A DNA stretch of 64,000 nt from NCBI GenBank assembly GCA_027076325.1, contig JALTJZ010000070.1:124001-188000 (forward strand), read 5' to 3'. Below the pieces are notes generated by a model, which had not been told where the DNA came from, did not search any database, and worked only from the letters and a program-made list of their open reading frames with translations. This stretch comes from Chromatiales bacterium. GTDB lineage: Bacteria > Pseudomonadota > Gammaproteobacteria > UBA6429 > Thiohalophilaceae. Shown here piece after piece: positions 1 to 10,550 of this stretch. Position numbers and translations under genes: made by a program. Position 1 is the first letter of the stretch, and the number at the start of each line of letters is the position of its first letter.

Positions 1-779
1 CCTTTTTTATCAAATCGGCGTGCATCTTGCGAAAGCAAAGCGGCAAAGGTGTCTGCGGTTAAAGTCGCTGTGCCAGCATCGGTCTCTTCTGCAAGCTCGG
101 AGGCAATTTCCAGCAGGTTTAAAATCTTACGTGCATCGCCATCAGCAACCTGGATTAATTGTTCACGTTGTTGTGCTGTTAATGACAAATGGCTATTGGC
201 AATACCTAAAGCAGCATCGTTTAGGGCCTGGTCGATAACATCGTTAAGTGCGGCCGCGTCTAGTGACTTTAGAACATATACTCGTGCGCGTGATAACAAA
301 GCATTGTTTAATTCAAATGACGGGTTCTCGGTTGTTGCGCCAATAAAGGTAACTGTACCGTCTTCGACATAAGGCAAAAAAGCATCCTGTTGTGATTTAT
401 TAAAACGATGCACTTCGTCCACAAATAAAATACTTTGCCTGCCCTGCCCTTTTTTAATCTCCTGCGCCTGTGCAATGGCGGCACGAATATCTTTTACACC
501 GGATAACACCGCCGACAAGGTTAAAAACTCGGCATCACAATAGTTTGCAATTAAACGTGCCAGTGTTGTTTTACCAGTACCGGGTGGCCCCCAGAAAATC
601 ATTGAGTGCAAATTTCCCGCTTCTATCGCTTTGCGGAGCGGCTTTTCTTTTGCCAACAGATGTTGCTGACCGTGATAATGGTCGAATGAGTTAGGGCGAA
701 GCCGGTCGGCTAACGGTTTGAATGCTAACGCCTGCTCTTCTGTTATTTGGGTGTTATATTCCGAAAATAAATCAGGCAT
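1..779 (-). CDS. rarA: Replication-associated recombination protein A (RarA/MgsA), C-terminus cut off by window edge
   Basis: This is an AAA+ ATPase of the clamp-loader/RuvB-like class that acts at stalled replication forks. The reverse strand reads from an ATG at 777-779. It shows a Walker A loop GPPGTGKTT (around 575-600), a Walker B with the sensor-like string DEVHRFN (around 405-425), and the GATTENPSFELN segment typical of RarA. About 259 residues are present of a family length near 440, so the C-terminal tetramerization part lies outside the window. The gene is the last of the minus-strand run ftsK, lolA, (fic), rarA; lolA-rarA adjacency is common in Gammaproteobacteria. The family assignment is secure; the truncation is only the window boundary. 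Confidence 0.93.
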   Translation of the reverse strand, partial: MPDLFSEYNTQITEEQALAFKPLADRLRPNSFDHYHGQQHLLAKEKPLRKAIEAGNLHSMIFWGPPGTGKTTLARLIANYCDAEFLTLSAVLSGVKDIRAAIAQAQEIKKGQGRQSILFVDEVHRFNKSQQDAFLPYVEDGTVTFIGATTENPSFELNNALLSRARVYVLKSLDAAALNDVIDQALNDAALGIANSHLSLTAQQREQLIQVADGDARKILNLLEIASELAEETDAGTATLTADTFAALLSQDARRFDKK

Positions 780-831
780 AATTTATATTAATCTCTCTGG
801 TTTTCCTACTGCTGCAATTTTGGCTCAAAAT

Positions 832-840
832 TGCTATAAT
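832..840 (+). promoter_or_regulatory. Extended -10 promoter element for the 52-aa antitoxin-like ORF
   Basis: The sequence TGCTATAAT is a consensus extended -10 (TGn followed by TATAAT at 835-840). No good -35 is visible at 16-18 bp. It lies about 30 bp upstream of the ATG at 871, which leaves room for a short leader, and it points into the small plus-strand ORF. Confidence 0.5.
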
Positions 841-870
841 TAGCTCATTGATATTACTGGAACGGTTGCA

Positions 871-1029
871 ATGAAAAGCCAATCTATAGCCCAAACAACT
901 TCTCGGTCTTGTATCCTGCGTGCTGTGGCAAGCTCTACAGCTATCGAAACAGGTCAGCCTGTTGAAAAAATTGAAGCTATATTGAAAGCAAAAAAAAGTA
1001 AATTTCAAAGTTTGAAGCTCGCACGCTAA
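871..1029 (+). CDS. Small protein, putative class I Fic antitoxin (YhfG/VbhA-like role)
   Basis: This 52-aa ORF is basic (many K/R in the C-terminal half) and begins at ATG 871 after an extended -10 promoter. Residues 21-28 read SSTAIETG. That is a near match to the Fic inhibitory motif (S/T)xxxE(G/N), with S22 and E26 in register but Thr instead of Gly/Asn after the Glu. The arrangement resembles the ASRRLEG segment of the E. coli YhfG antitoxin. The ORF is convergent with the Fic gene and their stop codons overlap by 4 nt. The neighbouring Fic protein shows no inhibitory motif of its own, so it would need a separate antitoxin. The antitoxin role is inferred from motif and position; no family name is assigned. 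Confidence 0.6.
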   Translation: MKSQSIAQTTSRSCILRAVASSTAIETGQPVEKIEAILKAKKSKFQSLKLAR

Positions 1030-1643
1030 CTACAAGCTAAAGCACGACTTACCCAGACCGTCATGGGTTCATAGTTCATGTCTAGCCCCTGCTGAATTGC
1101 AGCAAAATAGTCAGTTTTATTCTGATCCCAACACGTGTAGTCCATGGGTTGATGCCCTGCTTGTACTGCCATTACATCTGCCAATAAGCGTGATAAACGC
1201 CCATTACCATCACGAAATGGGTGAATAAGTATAAACTCAATATGAATAATAGCAATTGCTTCAATTAGTTTGTCATTGCTAAAGCTCGCACAAGGGGTAT
1301 ACCGATTGAGATAATCCTGTTCAAACTTATTCAATAACTGTGGTATTTGTGTAGCCGTTGCAAAATGAAAATGGCCTTTACTCATATTAACCGAACGTTC
1401 ATCACCAGCCCATTCATACACATTACCTAACCAACGGCGATGCCATGTTTTAATATCATCAACCTTGATTGTAGCTTTTGGCAAGTTGGTTAACAAAATA
1501 CTTTCATAAAGCTTTTCTAAAAGAACCATTTCAGCTTCATCCATATCGGTAGGTTCAATAATGCCTAACTTATTCGCAAGTACTTTATTATTAGAACCTG
1601 GCTGATATAGACCTTGTGAACCACCTACTGTGTATTTTGTCAT
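1026..1643 (-). CDS. Fic/DOC-family protein (probable AMP transferase, toxin-like)
   Basis: The 205-aa protein carries the canonical Fic motif HPFRDGNGR at residues 141-149, followed by LSR. It therefore has the catalytic His, the acidic residue and the phosphate-binding GNGR. Fic enzymes transfer AMP (or other nucleotide moieties) from nucleotides to target side chains. The length and the single Fic core resemble E. coli Fic and other small class I proteins. No (S/T)xxxE(G/N) inhibitory helix is seen in its N- or C-terminal parts. It sits alone on the minus strand between lolA and rarA, which are normally neighbours, so the pair with the 52-aa ORF looks inserted. The target is unknown. Confidence 0.88.
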   Translation of the reverse strand: MTKYTVGGSQGLYQPGSNNKVLANKLGIIEPTDMDEAEMVLLEKLYESILLTNLPKATIKVDDIKTWHRRWLGNVYEWAGDERSVNMSKGHFHFATATQIPQLLNKFEQDYLNRYTPCASFSNDKLIEAIAIIHIEFILIHPFRDGNGRLSRLLADVMAVQAGHQPMDYTCWDQNKTDYFAAIQQGLDMNYEPMTVWVSRALACS

Positions 1644-1681
1644 ACTAAAATAGCCAGTAACACTAAGAATAGTATTGTACG

Positions 1682-2407
1682 TTAGTTTTCATTGTCTTTT
1701 TTTGGGGCTTTAGTCTTTAAAACAGAGCTTATAACATCAACTCCTTCTGGCGGTGTAAAATTAAAGACCGTGTCAGGAATTTTTTTGTTATAAATAATTT
1801 TAGTAAAATCCAGTTCGGTTTCCTGACCAAAGCTGTCTTCAATTAACATGGTTTTAAGGCGTGTATTTTTAAAACTGAGTAATATTTTAGCGTAGGCTAC
1901 TGTGTCACTTTTAGCGGTAAGAATATATTCTTCATAATAAGATTCTTTGCTTAGCTTAACAAAATACTTTTGTATAAAAATAATCGGGTTGCTTAAAATC
2001 ATTGCTGGCGTGTTTGCCAGTTCTTTTGTTTGTGGTTTGATTGTAATCTGTTCCAGGTCAACGTCGTAAAACAGAAACTCTTTCCCATTTGCTATATATA
2101 ACTGCTCGTAAGGTTTGGTGTATTCAAGCCGAAATTTATCACCCCCGGCAACCAGCAATTTGCCATAGGTAACCTGTGGTTTATTGGATTCAGAAGTATA
2201 AAGTTTTTGGGTAAATTCTGCGGTGACTGTTTTTATATTTGCAAAGCGTTTTAACAGGCGCTTTTCATCCGCTGGTGAATGAGGTGCTGCAGCTTGCTCG
2301 GTAACCCCTTCCGGTGCAGACGCGGCATTTTGCTCAACCGCTGTTACATTTAAAGAGGCAAACAATAGTATAAGAAAACAGGCAACACGGTGTGTTGTAG
2401 AAATCAT
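1682..2407 (-). CDS. lolA: Outer-membrane lipoprotein carrier protein LolA
   Basis: This periplasmic chaperone carries lipoproteins from the LolCDE complex to LolB. The 241-aa product starts with a Sec signal peptide (hydrophobic stretch about residues 8-23, ending near TAVEQ). The mature part begins after a short Ala/Pro-rich linker, and LolA-type segments such as FTQKLY and FRLEYTKPYEQLYIANGKE are visible. The C-terminal end is Lys/Asp-rich and slightly longer than in E. coli LolA. It lies 48 bp downstream of ftsK on the same strand, the usual ftsK-lolA order. Confidence is high. Confidence 0.92.
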   Translation of the reverse strand: MISTTHRVACFLILLFASLNVTAVEQNAASAPEGVTEQAAAPHSPADEKRLLKRFANIKTVTAEFTQKLYTSESNKPQVTYGKLLVAGGDKFRLEYTKPYEQLYIANGKEFLFYDVDLEQITIKPQTKELANTPAMILSNPIIFIQKYFVKLSKESYYEEYILTAKSDTVAYAKILLSFKNTRLKTMLIEDSFGQETELDFTKIIYNKKIPDTVFNFTPPEGVDVISSVLKTKAPKKDNEN

Positions 2408-2455
2408 GCGGGTTCCGTTATGAATCTGGGTTAAGCTAATTGCTAAAGCACTAGC

Positions 2456-4849
2456 TTAATCTTGTGGCGGAGGCGGTGCAAGTACTTCACGCATGCCGTT
2501 GGAACCCAGTTCACTGACCAACCCGATATGCTCCATCGCCTCGATCATTCTGGCAGCTCGGTTGTAGCCGATTTTCAGGCGACGTTGAATACCGGAAATA
2601 GAAGCACGCCTTGTTTCTGTCACAATGCGAACGGCCTGATCGTAGAGTGGGTCACTTTCAACATCATCTTCAGTAACAGCGGCCACCGGCCCTTCTGGTT
2701 CGGGTTTACCGTTGAGTACTTCGTCTTCATATTGGGGCTTGCCATTGAGTTTCAGGTTCTCAACCACATTTTGCACTTCATGGTCTTCCACAAACGCGCC
2801 GTGCACCCGCATTGGTAAAGCTGTTCCGGGGGGCATATACAGCATGTCACCATGACCGAGCAGTTGTTCTGCGCCCATTTGATCTAATATGGTACGTGAA
2901 TCAATTTTTGAGGATACCTGAAACGCCACCCGCGTTGGGATATTCGATTTAATCAGGCCGGTTAAGACATCCACTGACGGGCGTTGAGTCGCCAGAATAA
3001 GGTGTATACCTGCTGCTCGCGCTTTTTGTGCCAGTCGTGCGATGAGTTCTTCTACCTTTTTACCCACAACCATCATCATATCGGCCAGCTCGTCCACCAC
3101 CACCACGATATAAGGCAGCGCTTTTAAGTCTTCGGCCACATCTTCACTATCAGCCGGATGGAAGGGATCTTTTAATGCTTTCCCAGCCGCTTCGGCCTCT
3201 TTTACTTTACGGTTATAGCCCGCAATATTGCGTACTTTGAGCGAGGCCATGAGTTTATAGCGTTGTTCCATTTCAGCAACACACCAGCGCAATGCATTGC
3301 TGGCGTCTTTCATGTCGGTCACGACGGGCGACAGTAAATGTGGAATATCGTCATAAATAGAGAGTTCCAGCATTTTCGGGTCAATCATGATCAGGCGTAC
3401 TTCTTCCGGTGTTGCGTTGTATAGCAGGCTTAAAATCATCGCATTGAGTGCCACCGATTTACCTGAGCCGGTGGTACCCGCTACCAGTAAGTGCGGCATT
3501 TTTGCCAGATCGGCCACCACCGGCTCGCCGCTGATGTCTTTACCTAAAGCCAAAGTCAGCGGTGACTTTGCATCGGCAAACACCGGTGCCTTAAAAGTTT
3601 CGCTTAAACGCACAATTTCACGGTTTTCGTTGGGAAGTTCGATACCAATGGTTGTTTTGCCCGGAATAACTTCCACAACCCGTACGCTGATAGTCGACAG
3701 CGAACGCGCCAGATCTTTTGCCAGATTAGTGATTTGGCTGACCTTAATACCCGCAGCGGGTTGAATTTCAAAGCGTGTAACAACCGGCCCCGGATGCACG
3801 GCAACAACTTCAACCTGGATACCAAAGTCCGCCAGTTTAATCTCCAAAGTACGTGAAATGGCCTGTAACGCATCGTCAGATAAACGTTTTAAATGCGGTG
3901 CTGCCTCATCAAGCAGCGACAGTGTCGGTAGAGCCGCATTACTGGTATTTGCAAATAAAGGCACCTGTTTTTCGCGCTCTGCACGGATACTTTGTTTTTG
4001 TTTAATGGTTGGTGCTATTTTAGGTGGTTTGCGTTGGCTTAGATCATTGTAAGCAATTTTTGTATTGCGTTTAATCGTTGGTGTTAAATGATTCGGTTGC
4101 GGGCTGTGCTCGCTACGGTTTTGGAGAAGCACTTTAATTTGTGAAAATCCAGCAGTGATACGTTGTGCCAGATTTAATATCAGCCCAAACAACCATAAGG
4201 TTGCCGCGCCGGTTAAGTCCATTAACTTAAACCACGACAAGCTGGTAAATAAGGTAAAGCCACTGAAGAATAAGGCTAAAAGCAGCAATGTTGCGCCGAG
4301 AAAACTAAACAGTTTTTCCATGCTGCCCGCAATTAAGTCACCTAAAATACCACCGGCATTAACCGGTAAATTACTGACAATGGCGTGATCATGCAGGCTG
4401 GCTAAACCGGCACCGGCACTAAGCGTAAGAAAAAAGCCAATACTGCAAAACAGAAAACCACGTTGATCGAACGGTTTGTGTTGACGTGCATCCTGAAAAA
4501 TCAAAAAACCAAAAAAGGCCAGCATAATAGGAAACAGGTACGCCCAGTAGCCAAAAAGAGTAAGAAAAATATCTGCAAACCAGGCACCCGTTGGCCCACC
4601 CAGATTGGAAATTGCCCCGTCGATAATACCACTGCGTGACCAGCCGGGATCGGCCGGGTGGTAGCTCACCAGTGCCAGTACCATATAGATAGCAATAAAG
4701 CTAAACACAAACAAGGCCGATTCGCGCAGTCCGCGTTGCAGTTGGCTACTTAGCGGTGTTGTATCTGCGTTCTTTTTGGCATCAACCGGCTTTGCCTGGC
4801 GGCGACCTTTAGCGGTTTGCATTCGGACAGAACTTCCTAATCGGCTCAT
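2456..4849 (-). CDS. ftsK: DNA translocase FtsK
   Basis: FtsK couples chromosome dimer resolution (XerCD activation at dif) to septation. The 797-aa protein has about four membrane segments in the first 220 residues, a relatively short linker (to about residue 320), and then the RecA-like motor. The motor has a Walker A GTTGSGKS near residue 455 and a Walker B-like [12 protein letters not shown]. The winged-helix gamma domain occupies the last 60 residues ([24 protein letters not shown] region) and would bind KOPS. The linker is much shorter than in E. coli FtsK (about 1330 aa), which is common outside the Enterobacteriaceae. It is probably co-transcribed with lolA. Confidence 0.96.
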   Translation of the reverse strand: MSRLGSSVRMQTAKGRRQAKPVDAKKNADTTPLSSQLQRGLRESALFVFSFIAIYMVLALVSYHPADPGWSRSGIIDGAISNLGGPTGAWFADIFLTLFGYWAYLFPIMLAFFGFLIFQDARQHKPFDQRGFLFCSIGFFLTLSAGAGLASLHDHAIVSNLPVNAGGILGDLIAGSMEKLFSFLGATLLLLALFFSGFTLFTSLSWFKLMDLTGAATLWLFGLILNLAQRITAGFSQIKVLLQNRSEHSPQPNHLTPTIKRNTKIAYNDLSQRKPPKIAPTIKQKQSIRAEREKQVPLFANTSNAALPTLSLLDEAAPHLKRLSDDALQAISRTLEIKLADFGIQVEVVAVHPGPVVTRFEIQPAAGIKVSQITNLAKDLARSLSTISVRVVEVIPGKTTIGIELPNENREIVRLSETFKAPVFADAKSPLTLALGKDISGEPVVADLAKMPHLLVAGTTGSGKSVALNAMILSLLYNATPEEVRLIMIDPKMLELSIYDDIPHLLSPVVTDMKDASNALRWCVAEMEQRYKLMASLKVRNIAGYNRKVKEAEAAGKALKDPFHPADSEDVAEDLKALPYIVVVVDELADMMMVVGKKVEELIARLAQKARAAGIHLILATQRPSVDVLTGLIKSNIPTRVAFQVSSKIDSRTILDQMGAEQLLGHGDMLYMPPGTALPMRVHGAFVEDHEVQNVVENLKLNGKPQYEDEVLNGKPEPEGPVAAVTEDDVESDPLYDQAVRIVTETRRASISGIQRRLKIGYNRAARMIEAMEHIGLVSELGSNGMREVLAPPPPQD

Positions 4850-4926
4850 TGTTCATCTTCTTTATTAATACCTTATTGTAACATACTAAATTATTTGGGA
4901 TTTTTCAAGGTAGGAGTCTTTAATTA

Positions 4927-6030
4927 TTAACTCTTTTTAAGTGCCGGATGGACAATTTCACCTGCTTTTATATTGATTGCGTTCTCGATTTGGCTATTTT
5001 CTGGCCAATTACGGCTTTCAGCCAGGCTTGCAACGCTCTGTACATAGGGAAGAATCGCCACAGACAATGCCTGCGTTGCCGTTCGTGGCACAGCACCGGG
5101 AATATTGGTGACCGCAAAGTGCAGCACCTTTTCATGGAAGTACACCGGTGCTTCATAACTGGTGGGATGGATGGTTTCAATACAGCCACCCTGATCCACC
5201 GAAATGTCCATGACCACACTGTTCGGTTTCATCTGTTCAACCAGCGCAGTGCTCACTAAATGCGGTGCCCTGGCTCCGGGAATAAGCACCGCACCAATCA
5301 ACAAGTCAGCCTGTTTTACCGCTTCTGCAATACTTTCTGCTGTTGAAATTACTCCGCTAATAGTGTCAAAAGTTTGTTCCAGTTGCATAAGCCGCGCCTG
5401 ATTAATGTCCAGCACGGTTACCTGTGCGCCCAAAGCAGCCAATGTTGTTGCCGCATGCGCACCGGCAATACCGGCACCAAGTACGACCGCATGGCCGTTG
5501 TCAATTTTGGTATTACCTTCCATATCCAGACCACCGAATAGAATTCCCTGGCCACCACGATACTGATACTGCAAGGTCGCACCCATTTGAGCGGTAACAC
5601 GCCCGGCAATGGCACTCATGGGCGCCAGTAATGGCAGGCTTAACTCACCGGTGTTCGCATTTGTCTCAACCACGGTTTCAAAAGCAATCGCGGTTAAGCC
5701 GATATCACACAACTGCTTTAGTAAGGCTTTATTGGCAGCAAGGTGTAAAAAACAGAATAAGATATGATCTTTGCGCAATAATGGCCATTCGGCTTCAATG
5801 GGTTCTTTTACTTTTACAATAAGCTGCGCACTTTGATAAACCATGCCAGCGGTCGGCATTAAGCTGGCGCCTGCGTGGGAATAGTCATTGTCGCTATAAC
5901 CACTTTGCACACCCGCCCCCAGCTCAATAATCACTTCATGCCCGGCTTCGGTTAAACATTTAACCGCATCCGGAGTAAGGCCAACCCGTCCTTCAAGACT
6001 TTTTTGTTCTTTTGGAATTCCAATTCGCAT
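4927..6030 (-). CDS. ald: Alanine dehydrogenase
   Basis: This is an NAD-dependent L-alanine/pyruvate oxidoreductase of the AlaDH/PNT family. The preferred start is ATG at 6028-6030, giving 367 aa that begin MRIGIPKEQK, the family's conserved N-terminus. An 18-residue upstream extension in frame is not family-like. The Rossmann fold is marked by VVLGAGIAGAHAATTLAALGA, and the catalytic-region segments KVKEP and MDISVDQGG are present. It is transcribed divergently from trxB. Frame and length fit the family throughout. Confidence 0.94.
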   Translation of the reverse strand: MRIGIPKEQKSLEGRVGLTPDAVKCLTEAGHEVIIELGAGVQSGYSDNDYSHAGASLMPTAGMVYQSAQLIVKVKEPIEAEWPLLRKDHILFCFLHLAANKALLKQLCDIGLTAIAFETVVETNANTGELSLPLLAPMSAIAGRVTAQMGATLQYQYRGGQGILFGGLDMEGNTKIDNGHAVVLGAGIAGAHAATTLAALGAQVTVLDINQARLMQLEQTFDTISGVISTAESIAEAVKQADLLIGAVLIPGARAPHLVSTALVEQMKPNSVVMDISVDQGGCIETIHPTSYEAPVYFHEKVLHFAVTNIPGAVPRTATQALSVAILPYVQSVASLAESRNWPENSQIENAINIKAGEIVHPALKKS

Positions 6031-6101
6031 TATTGCTTTACCATGTTGTTTGCTTTTTAGTAACATACCAGATATTAATTTCAATATTTACTCTAAAATG
6101 A

Positions 6102-7160
<1,059 letters not shown>

Positions 7161-7200
7161 TTATTCCCCCCTACTCTCACAAGGACGTGAGACTTAAATT

Positions 7201-8340
7201 ATGGCAATAGACGTTTCAATCATCGGCGGTATTAATGAAGTAACGATGGATGAATGGAATGCGCTGGTTGATAATGACAACCCCTTCGCACGTTACGAAT
7301 TTTTAAATGCATTAGAGCAGCACGATTGTGTCGGGCAAACTTATGGCTGGTTGCCTCAGCATATTATTGTAAAGGAAAATGGCACGCTGATTGGTGCAAG
7401 CCCGATGTATTTAAAAAACAATTCCTACGGCGAATTTGTTTTTGACTGGGCCTGGGCCGATGCCTATCACCGTTCCGGTATTGAGTACTACCCCAAACTG
7501 GTTACATCCATTCCTTACACACCGGCGACCGGGCAACGCTTTTTAATAAAAGAGAAGCAGCGCTACACTGAAATAAGCCAGTTAATCATTCGTGTCGGAC
7601 TGCAACATGCCAAAGCAATCGGGGTATCATCGGTTCACTGGCTATTTACTAATGAACAAGATACACGGGAATTAGAAAATCAGAATTTAATGCTGAGACT
7701 TGGTTGCCAGTTTCATTGGCAGAATAAAAACTATACCGATTTTGACCATTACCTGTCATTTTTTAACTCAAAGAACCGCAAAAAAATAAAACGCGAACGT
7801 AAACAGATTCAACAGCAGGAAATCAGCATTGAAATAAAAACTGGCCACGAAATGACGAACGAGCTGTGGCATATATACCATGACTTTTATACGTCCACCT
7901 TCGATAAAAAATCGGGTATGGCAACCTTAAGTCTGAACTTTTTTAAAGCGATTGGTGAAACTATGCCTGACAACATTCTTGTTTTGTTTGCAAAACATGA
8001 AGACCACTATGTTGCAAGTGCATTTTGTATTCGTGGGAAAAATACTTTATTTGGTCGTCACTGGGGCTGCAATGCCGAATTTGACAGCTTACACTTTGAA
8101 CTTTGTTATTATCAGGGGCTGGAATATTGTATTAATCATGGTTTAAACCGTTTTGAACCCGGCGCACAGGGTGAGCACAAAATTTACCGGGGGTTTCTGC
8201 CAACCGAAACCTGGTCGTCACATTGGCTTGCACACCCGGAATTTAATACGATCATACGTAAGCATGTTCAGCACGAACAGCAAGGTATGCAGCATTATAT
8301 TAAAGAAATGCAAAGCCATTCACCCTTTAAGAAACAGTAA
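7201..8340 (+). CDS. FemAB-like / DUF482 GNAT-fold acyltransferase
   Basis: The 379-aa protein resembles the family annotated as peptidoglycan-biosynthesis-like GNAT (FemAB_like, formerly DUF482). Recognisable features are the N-terminal NPFARYEFLNALEQ and the C-terminal CYYQGLEYCINHG...FEPGAQGEHK block. The substrate is unknown; acyl-CoA or aminoacyl transfer is only implied by the fold. It follows trxB by 40 bp and ends 11 bp before aat, so the three may be one transcript. A small hairpin (TCTCAC at 7175-7180, GTGAGA at 7186-7191) carries AAGGA in its loop, 15 nt before the ATG, which could limit ribosome access. Confidence 0.78.
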   Translation: MAIDVSIIGGINEVTMDEWNALVDNDNPFARYEFLNALEQHDCVGQTYGWLPQHIIVKENGTLIGASPMYLKNNSYGEFVFDWAWADAYHRSGIEYYPKLVTSIPYTPATGQRFLIKEKQRYTEISQLIIRVGLQHAKAIGVSSVHWLFTNEQDTRELENQNLMLRLGCQFHWQNKNYTDFDHYLSFFNSKNRKKIKRERKQIQQQEISIEIKTGHEMTNELWHIYHDFYTSTFDKKSGMATLSLNFFKAIGETMPDNILVLFAKHEDHYVASAFCIRGKNTLFGRHWGCNAEFDSLHFELCYYQGLEYCINHGLNRFEPGAQGEHKIYRGFLPTETWSSHWLAHPEFNTIIRKHVQHEQQGMQHYIKEMQSHSPFKKQ

Positions 8341-8351
8341 AAATTATAGCA

Positions 8352-9056
8352 ATGACGGCACCTTATTTACTCTCTGACGAACAGCTTGACCTTTTTCCCG
8401 ATGTGGAACTGGCACTGGATGAGCCCAATGGCCTGCTTGCCGTGGGTGGCGACTTATCCCCCCAGCGTTTACTTGCTGCTTATCAAAACGGTATTTTCCC
8501 CTGGTTCAGTGATGATCAACCTATTTTGTGGTGGTCACCCAATCCACGTTCGGTTTTAAAGCTGGATGATTTTAAAATATCAAGAAGTTTAAAAAAAACC
8601 TTAAATAAAAAAATTTTCCACGTTACTTTTGATACGGCCTTCGATGACGTTATTAGCGCCTGTGCAGGCACACGTAAAGATGGCTTTGGCACGTGGATAA
8701 CAAACGATATGCTGGATGCTTATCGTACATTACACAAAAAGGGTTATGCGCATTCGGTTGAATGCTGGTTTGAACAGAAACTGGTTGGTGGCTTATACGG
8801 CCTGTCGCTCGGCCATGCTTTTTTTGGCGAGTCGATGTTTACCCGCAAAACCGATGCATCTAAAGTTGCACTGGCACATTTAGTCTGGCAACTAAAACAA
8901 TGGCAATTTGACTTTATTGATGCGCAGGTAAGTTCAGCTCATATGACAAGCCTGGGGGCAAATGATATTTCCCGTAGACAATTTATTGCCGAATTGCAAC
9001 AAACACTTAAATTATCTTCACGTATTGGCCAGTGGCAATTTGATATAAAAACTTGA
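8352..9056 (+). CDS. aat: Leucyl/phenylalanyl-tRNA--protein transferase
   Basis: This enzyme adds Leu or Phe from aminoacyl-tRNA to proteins with N-terminal Lys/Arg and so creates N-degrons for ClpS-ClpAP. The 234-aa product has the family signatures FPDVELALDEPNGLLAVGGDL, GIFPWFSDDQPILWWSPNPR and FGESMFTRK. It lies between the FemAB-like gene and ate, and clpA-clpS are 2.5 kb downstream, so the bacterial N-end-rule components are clustered. Confidence 0.95.
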   Translation: MTAPYLLSDEQLDLFPDVELALDEPNGLLAVGGDLSPQRLLAAYQNGIFPWFSDDQPILWWSPNPRSVLKLDDFKISRSLKKTLNKKIFHVTFDTAFDDVISACAGTRKDGFGTWITNDMLDAYRTLHKKGYAHSVECWFEQKLVGGLYGLSLGHAFFGESMFTRKTDASKVALAHLVWQLKQWQFDFIDAQVSSAHMTSLGANDISRRQFIAELQQTLKLSSRIGQWQFDIKT

Positions 9057-9163
9057 AACATTATCTATTAGCCGCCAATGCGCTGGTGTTCACAATATCA
9101 AAATAGACAACTGTAATAAAAGCGTCTAACTTAAAAGTAACGAAGCCAATTTTAAAATAACTT

Positions 9164-9910
9164 ATGTCATTAAATTCAAGTCAGCAAATGAAACAACCGG
9201 ATGTACTAACCGCACTTGAATTTTGTTTAACGGATAAACATGACTGCGGCTATTTACCACACCGGCAGGCAACGACTTTATTTGTAAACCCTGCAATTGA
9301 TTTACAACAGCAGCATTATAGTTTTCTTGCTACAATGGGCTTCAGGCGCAGCGGTAATCATGTTTATCGTCCACATTGCGAGCAGTGTCAGTTATGTATT
9401 CCTGTCCGGTTAAATGTTGCTCGGTTTAAAGCTAGCAAGCAACAGCGGCGCTGCTGGAATAAAAACACAGAAATTGTCACTCTGCCTCACCCCACTCAAT
9501 TTAATGAAGAACATTTTAATTTATATGCGCGCTACCTGCGTGCACGGCATCCAGAAGGCGGGATGGATCCAACCTCGAAAGCCGCTTATAACGATATTAT
9601 CAACAGCCATTGGTGCGATTCGGAATTAATGGAATTTCGACTTGGGCAACAACTGGTGGCTGTTGCCGTAATGGATAAGCTAAGTGATGGTTTATCGGCG
9701 GTCTATACTTTCTTTGAACCCGAGCTTGCAAACTTAAGCCTGGGGATTCTTGCCATTCAACACCAGATTGCACTGGTTCGCCAGCGCAATTTAAAGTGGC
9801 TTTATCTGGGATATTGGAACCCTGAGTCACGCAAAATGTCATATAAAGTACACATTCAGCCGCTACAATATTTTGTAGAGGGTTGCTGGCAAAATGATAA
9901 GCCGTATTAA
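9164..9910 (+). CDS. bpt: Aspartate/glutamate leucyltransferase (arginyltransferase family, Bpt)
   Basis: This 248-aa protein belongs to the ATE1-related family. In bacteria these enzymes (Bpt) leucylate proteins starting with Asp or Glu. The N-terminal cysteine cluster CGYLPHRQA and CEQCQLCIPVR is present, as is the C-terminal LYLGYWNPESRKMSYK motif. The ATG at 9164 lacks an obvious Shine-Dalgarno sequence, but the next in-frame Met (residue 9) also lacks one. It is separated from aat by 107 bp in which nothing recognisable was seen. Confidence 0.92.
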   Translation: MSLNSSQQMKQPDVLTALEFCLTDKHDCGYLPHRQATTLFVNPAIDLQQQHYSFLATMGFRRSGNHVYRPHCEQCQLCIPVRLNVARFKASKQQRRCWNKNTEIVTLPHPTQFNEEHFNLYARYLRARHPEGGMDPTSKAAYNDIINSHWCDSELMEFRLGQQLVAVAVMDKLSDGLSAVYTFFEPELANLSLGILAIQHQIALVRQRNLKWLYLGYWNPESRKMSYKVHIQPLQYFVEGCWQNDKPY

Positions 9911-10059
9911 TATTTGTTATAGATTTTATTATTTTATAAGTGGTTGTATCACAAGAAGTTAAATATTAAACATTGACTAAACGAGGCCGATAATTAAGCA
10001 AAGCAGCATCGCCATAAAATAGTAAGGGTGTCCTCACCCCCAACATTGGAGGAATCGAT

Positions 10060-10296
10060 ATGTTAAGTTTTTTAATTCAAATCGCCAACGAGTTTGAACG
10101 TGAACACGGTTATCGTCCCAATGTTCTCTATATTAGCCCACAGCACTTTAAAATATTACAGAGCGCCCTTTCCGAAATAAAAGGCCTTGAAGCGCTTACC
10201 CGGTTCCTGGGAATGGAGATTGTGCTGTCTGACGAGTCCTGTCAGCCTCACCTGGCCTGGTCCACCATCGAATGGAAACGTGCCGTTGTTGTGTAA
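10060..10296 (+). CDS. Conserved-looking small protein of unknown function
   Basis: The 78-aa ORF starts at ATG 10060 behind a strong ribosome-binding site, GGAGGA at 10048-10053. Just upstream is a short hairpin (GGGTG 10026-10030, CACCC 10035-10039). The product is soluble, has no signal peptide and has only one cysteine. It opens with a segment reading LIQIANEFEREHGYRPN, which looks like a compact alpha/beta start. I do not recognise the family. The gene stands alone between ate and the SPW-protein gene. Confidence 0.7.
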   Translation: MLSFLIQIANEFEREHGYRPNVLYISPQHFKILQSALSEIKGLEALTRFLGMEIVLSDESCQPHLAWSTIEWKRAVVV

Positions 10297-10344
10297 AACA
10301 ACAAGGCTGTCCAAATCTTAAGCATGCCACTACACTACCATTTA

Positions 10345-10377
10345 GTGAAGATTACTTCGCTATCGCTCTCAATGACC
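10345..10377 (-). repeat. Dispersed-repeat-like sequence (GTCATTG...AGCGAAG...AATCT type)
   Basis: On the minus strand this reads GGTCATTGAGAGCGATAGCG followed by AAGTAATCTTCAC. It resembles the short repeats of the GTCATTGCGAGCGAAGCAATCT type that are scattered between genes in many bacteria. It lies in the 254-bp gap 10297-10550, where no gene was seen. Only one copy of this form is in the window, so its repeat nature rests on memory of that class. Confidence 0.35.
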
Positions 10378-10550
10378 ATTTTTTGTTGTTGCAAACGATA
10401 ATAGTCAAGCCATCTGGCTTCTAATGCAGAAACGCCCCGGATCCAGACGGGCAAATAATGGAAATAAATCGATTGCCACACCCGTGACTCCCATCTGCTC
10501 TTATCTCGATCCGAGCCGTTTGTTACTGCCTTTGCCTTAACAGCAATTTA

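Noticed and set aside
772-1008. 78-aa minus-strand ORF overlapping the rarA start
   Set aside because: It is antisense to the 52-aa ORF, which has an extended -10 promoter and an inhibitory-like motif; the 78-aa product is Cys/Ser/Phe-rich without a recognisable fold.
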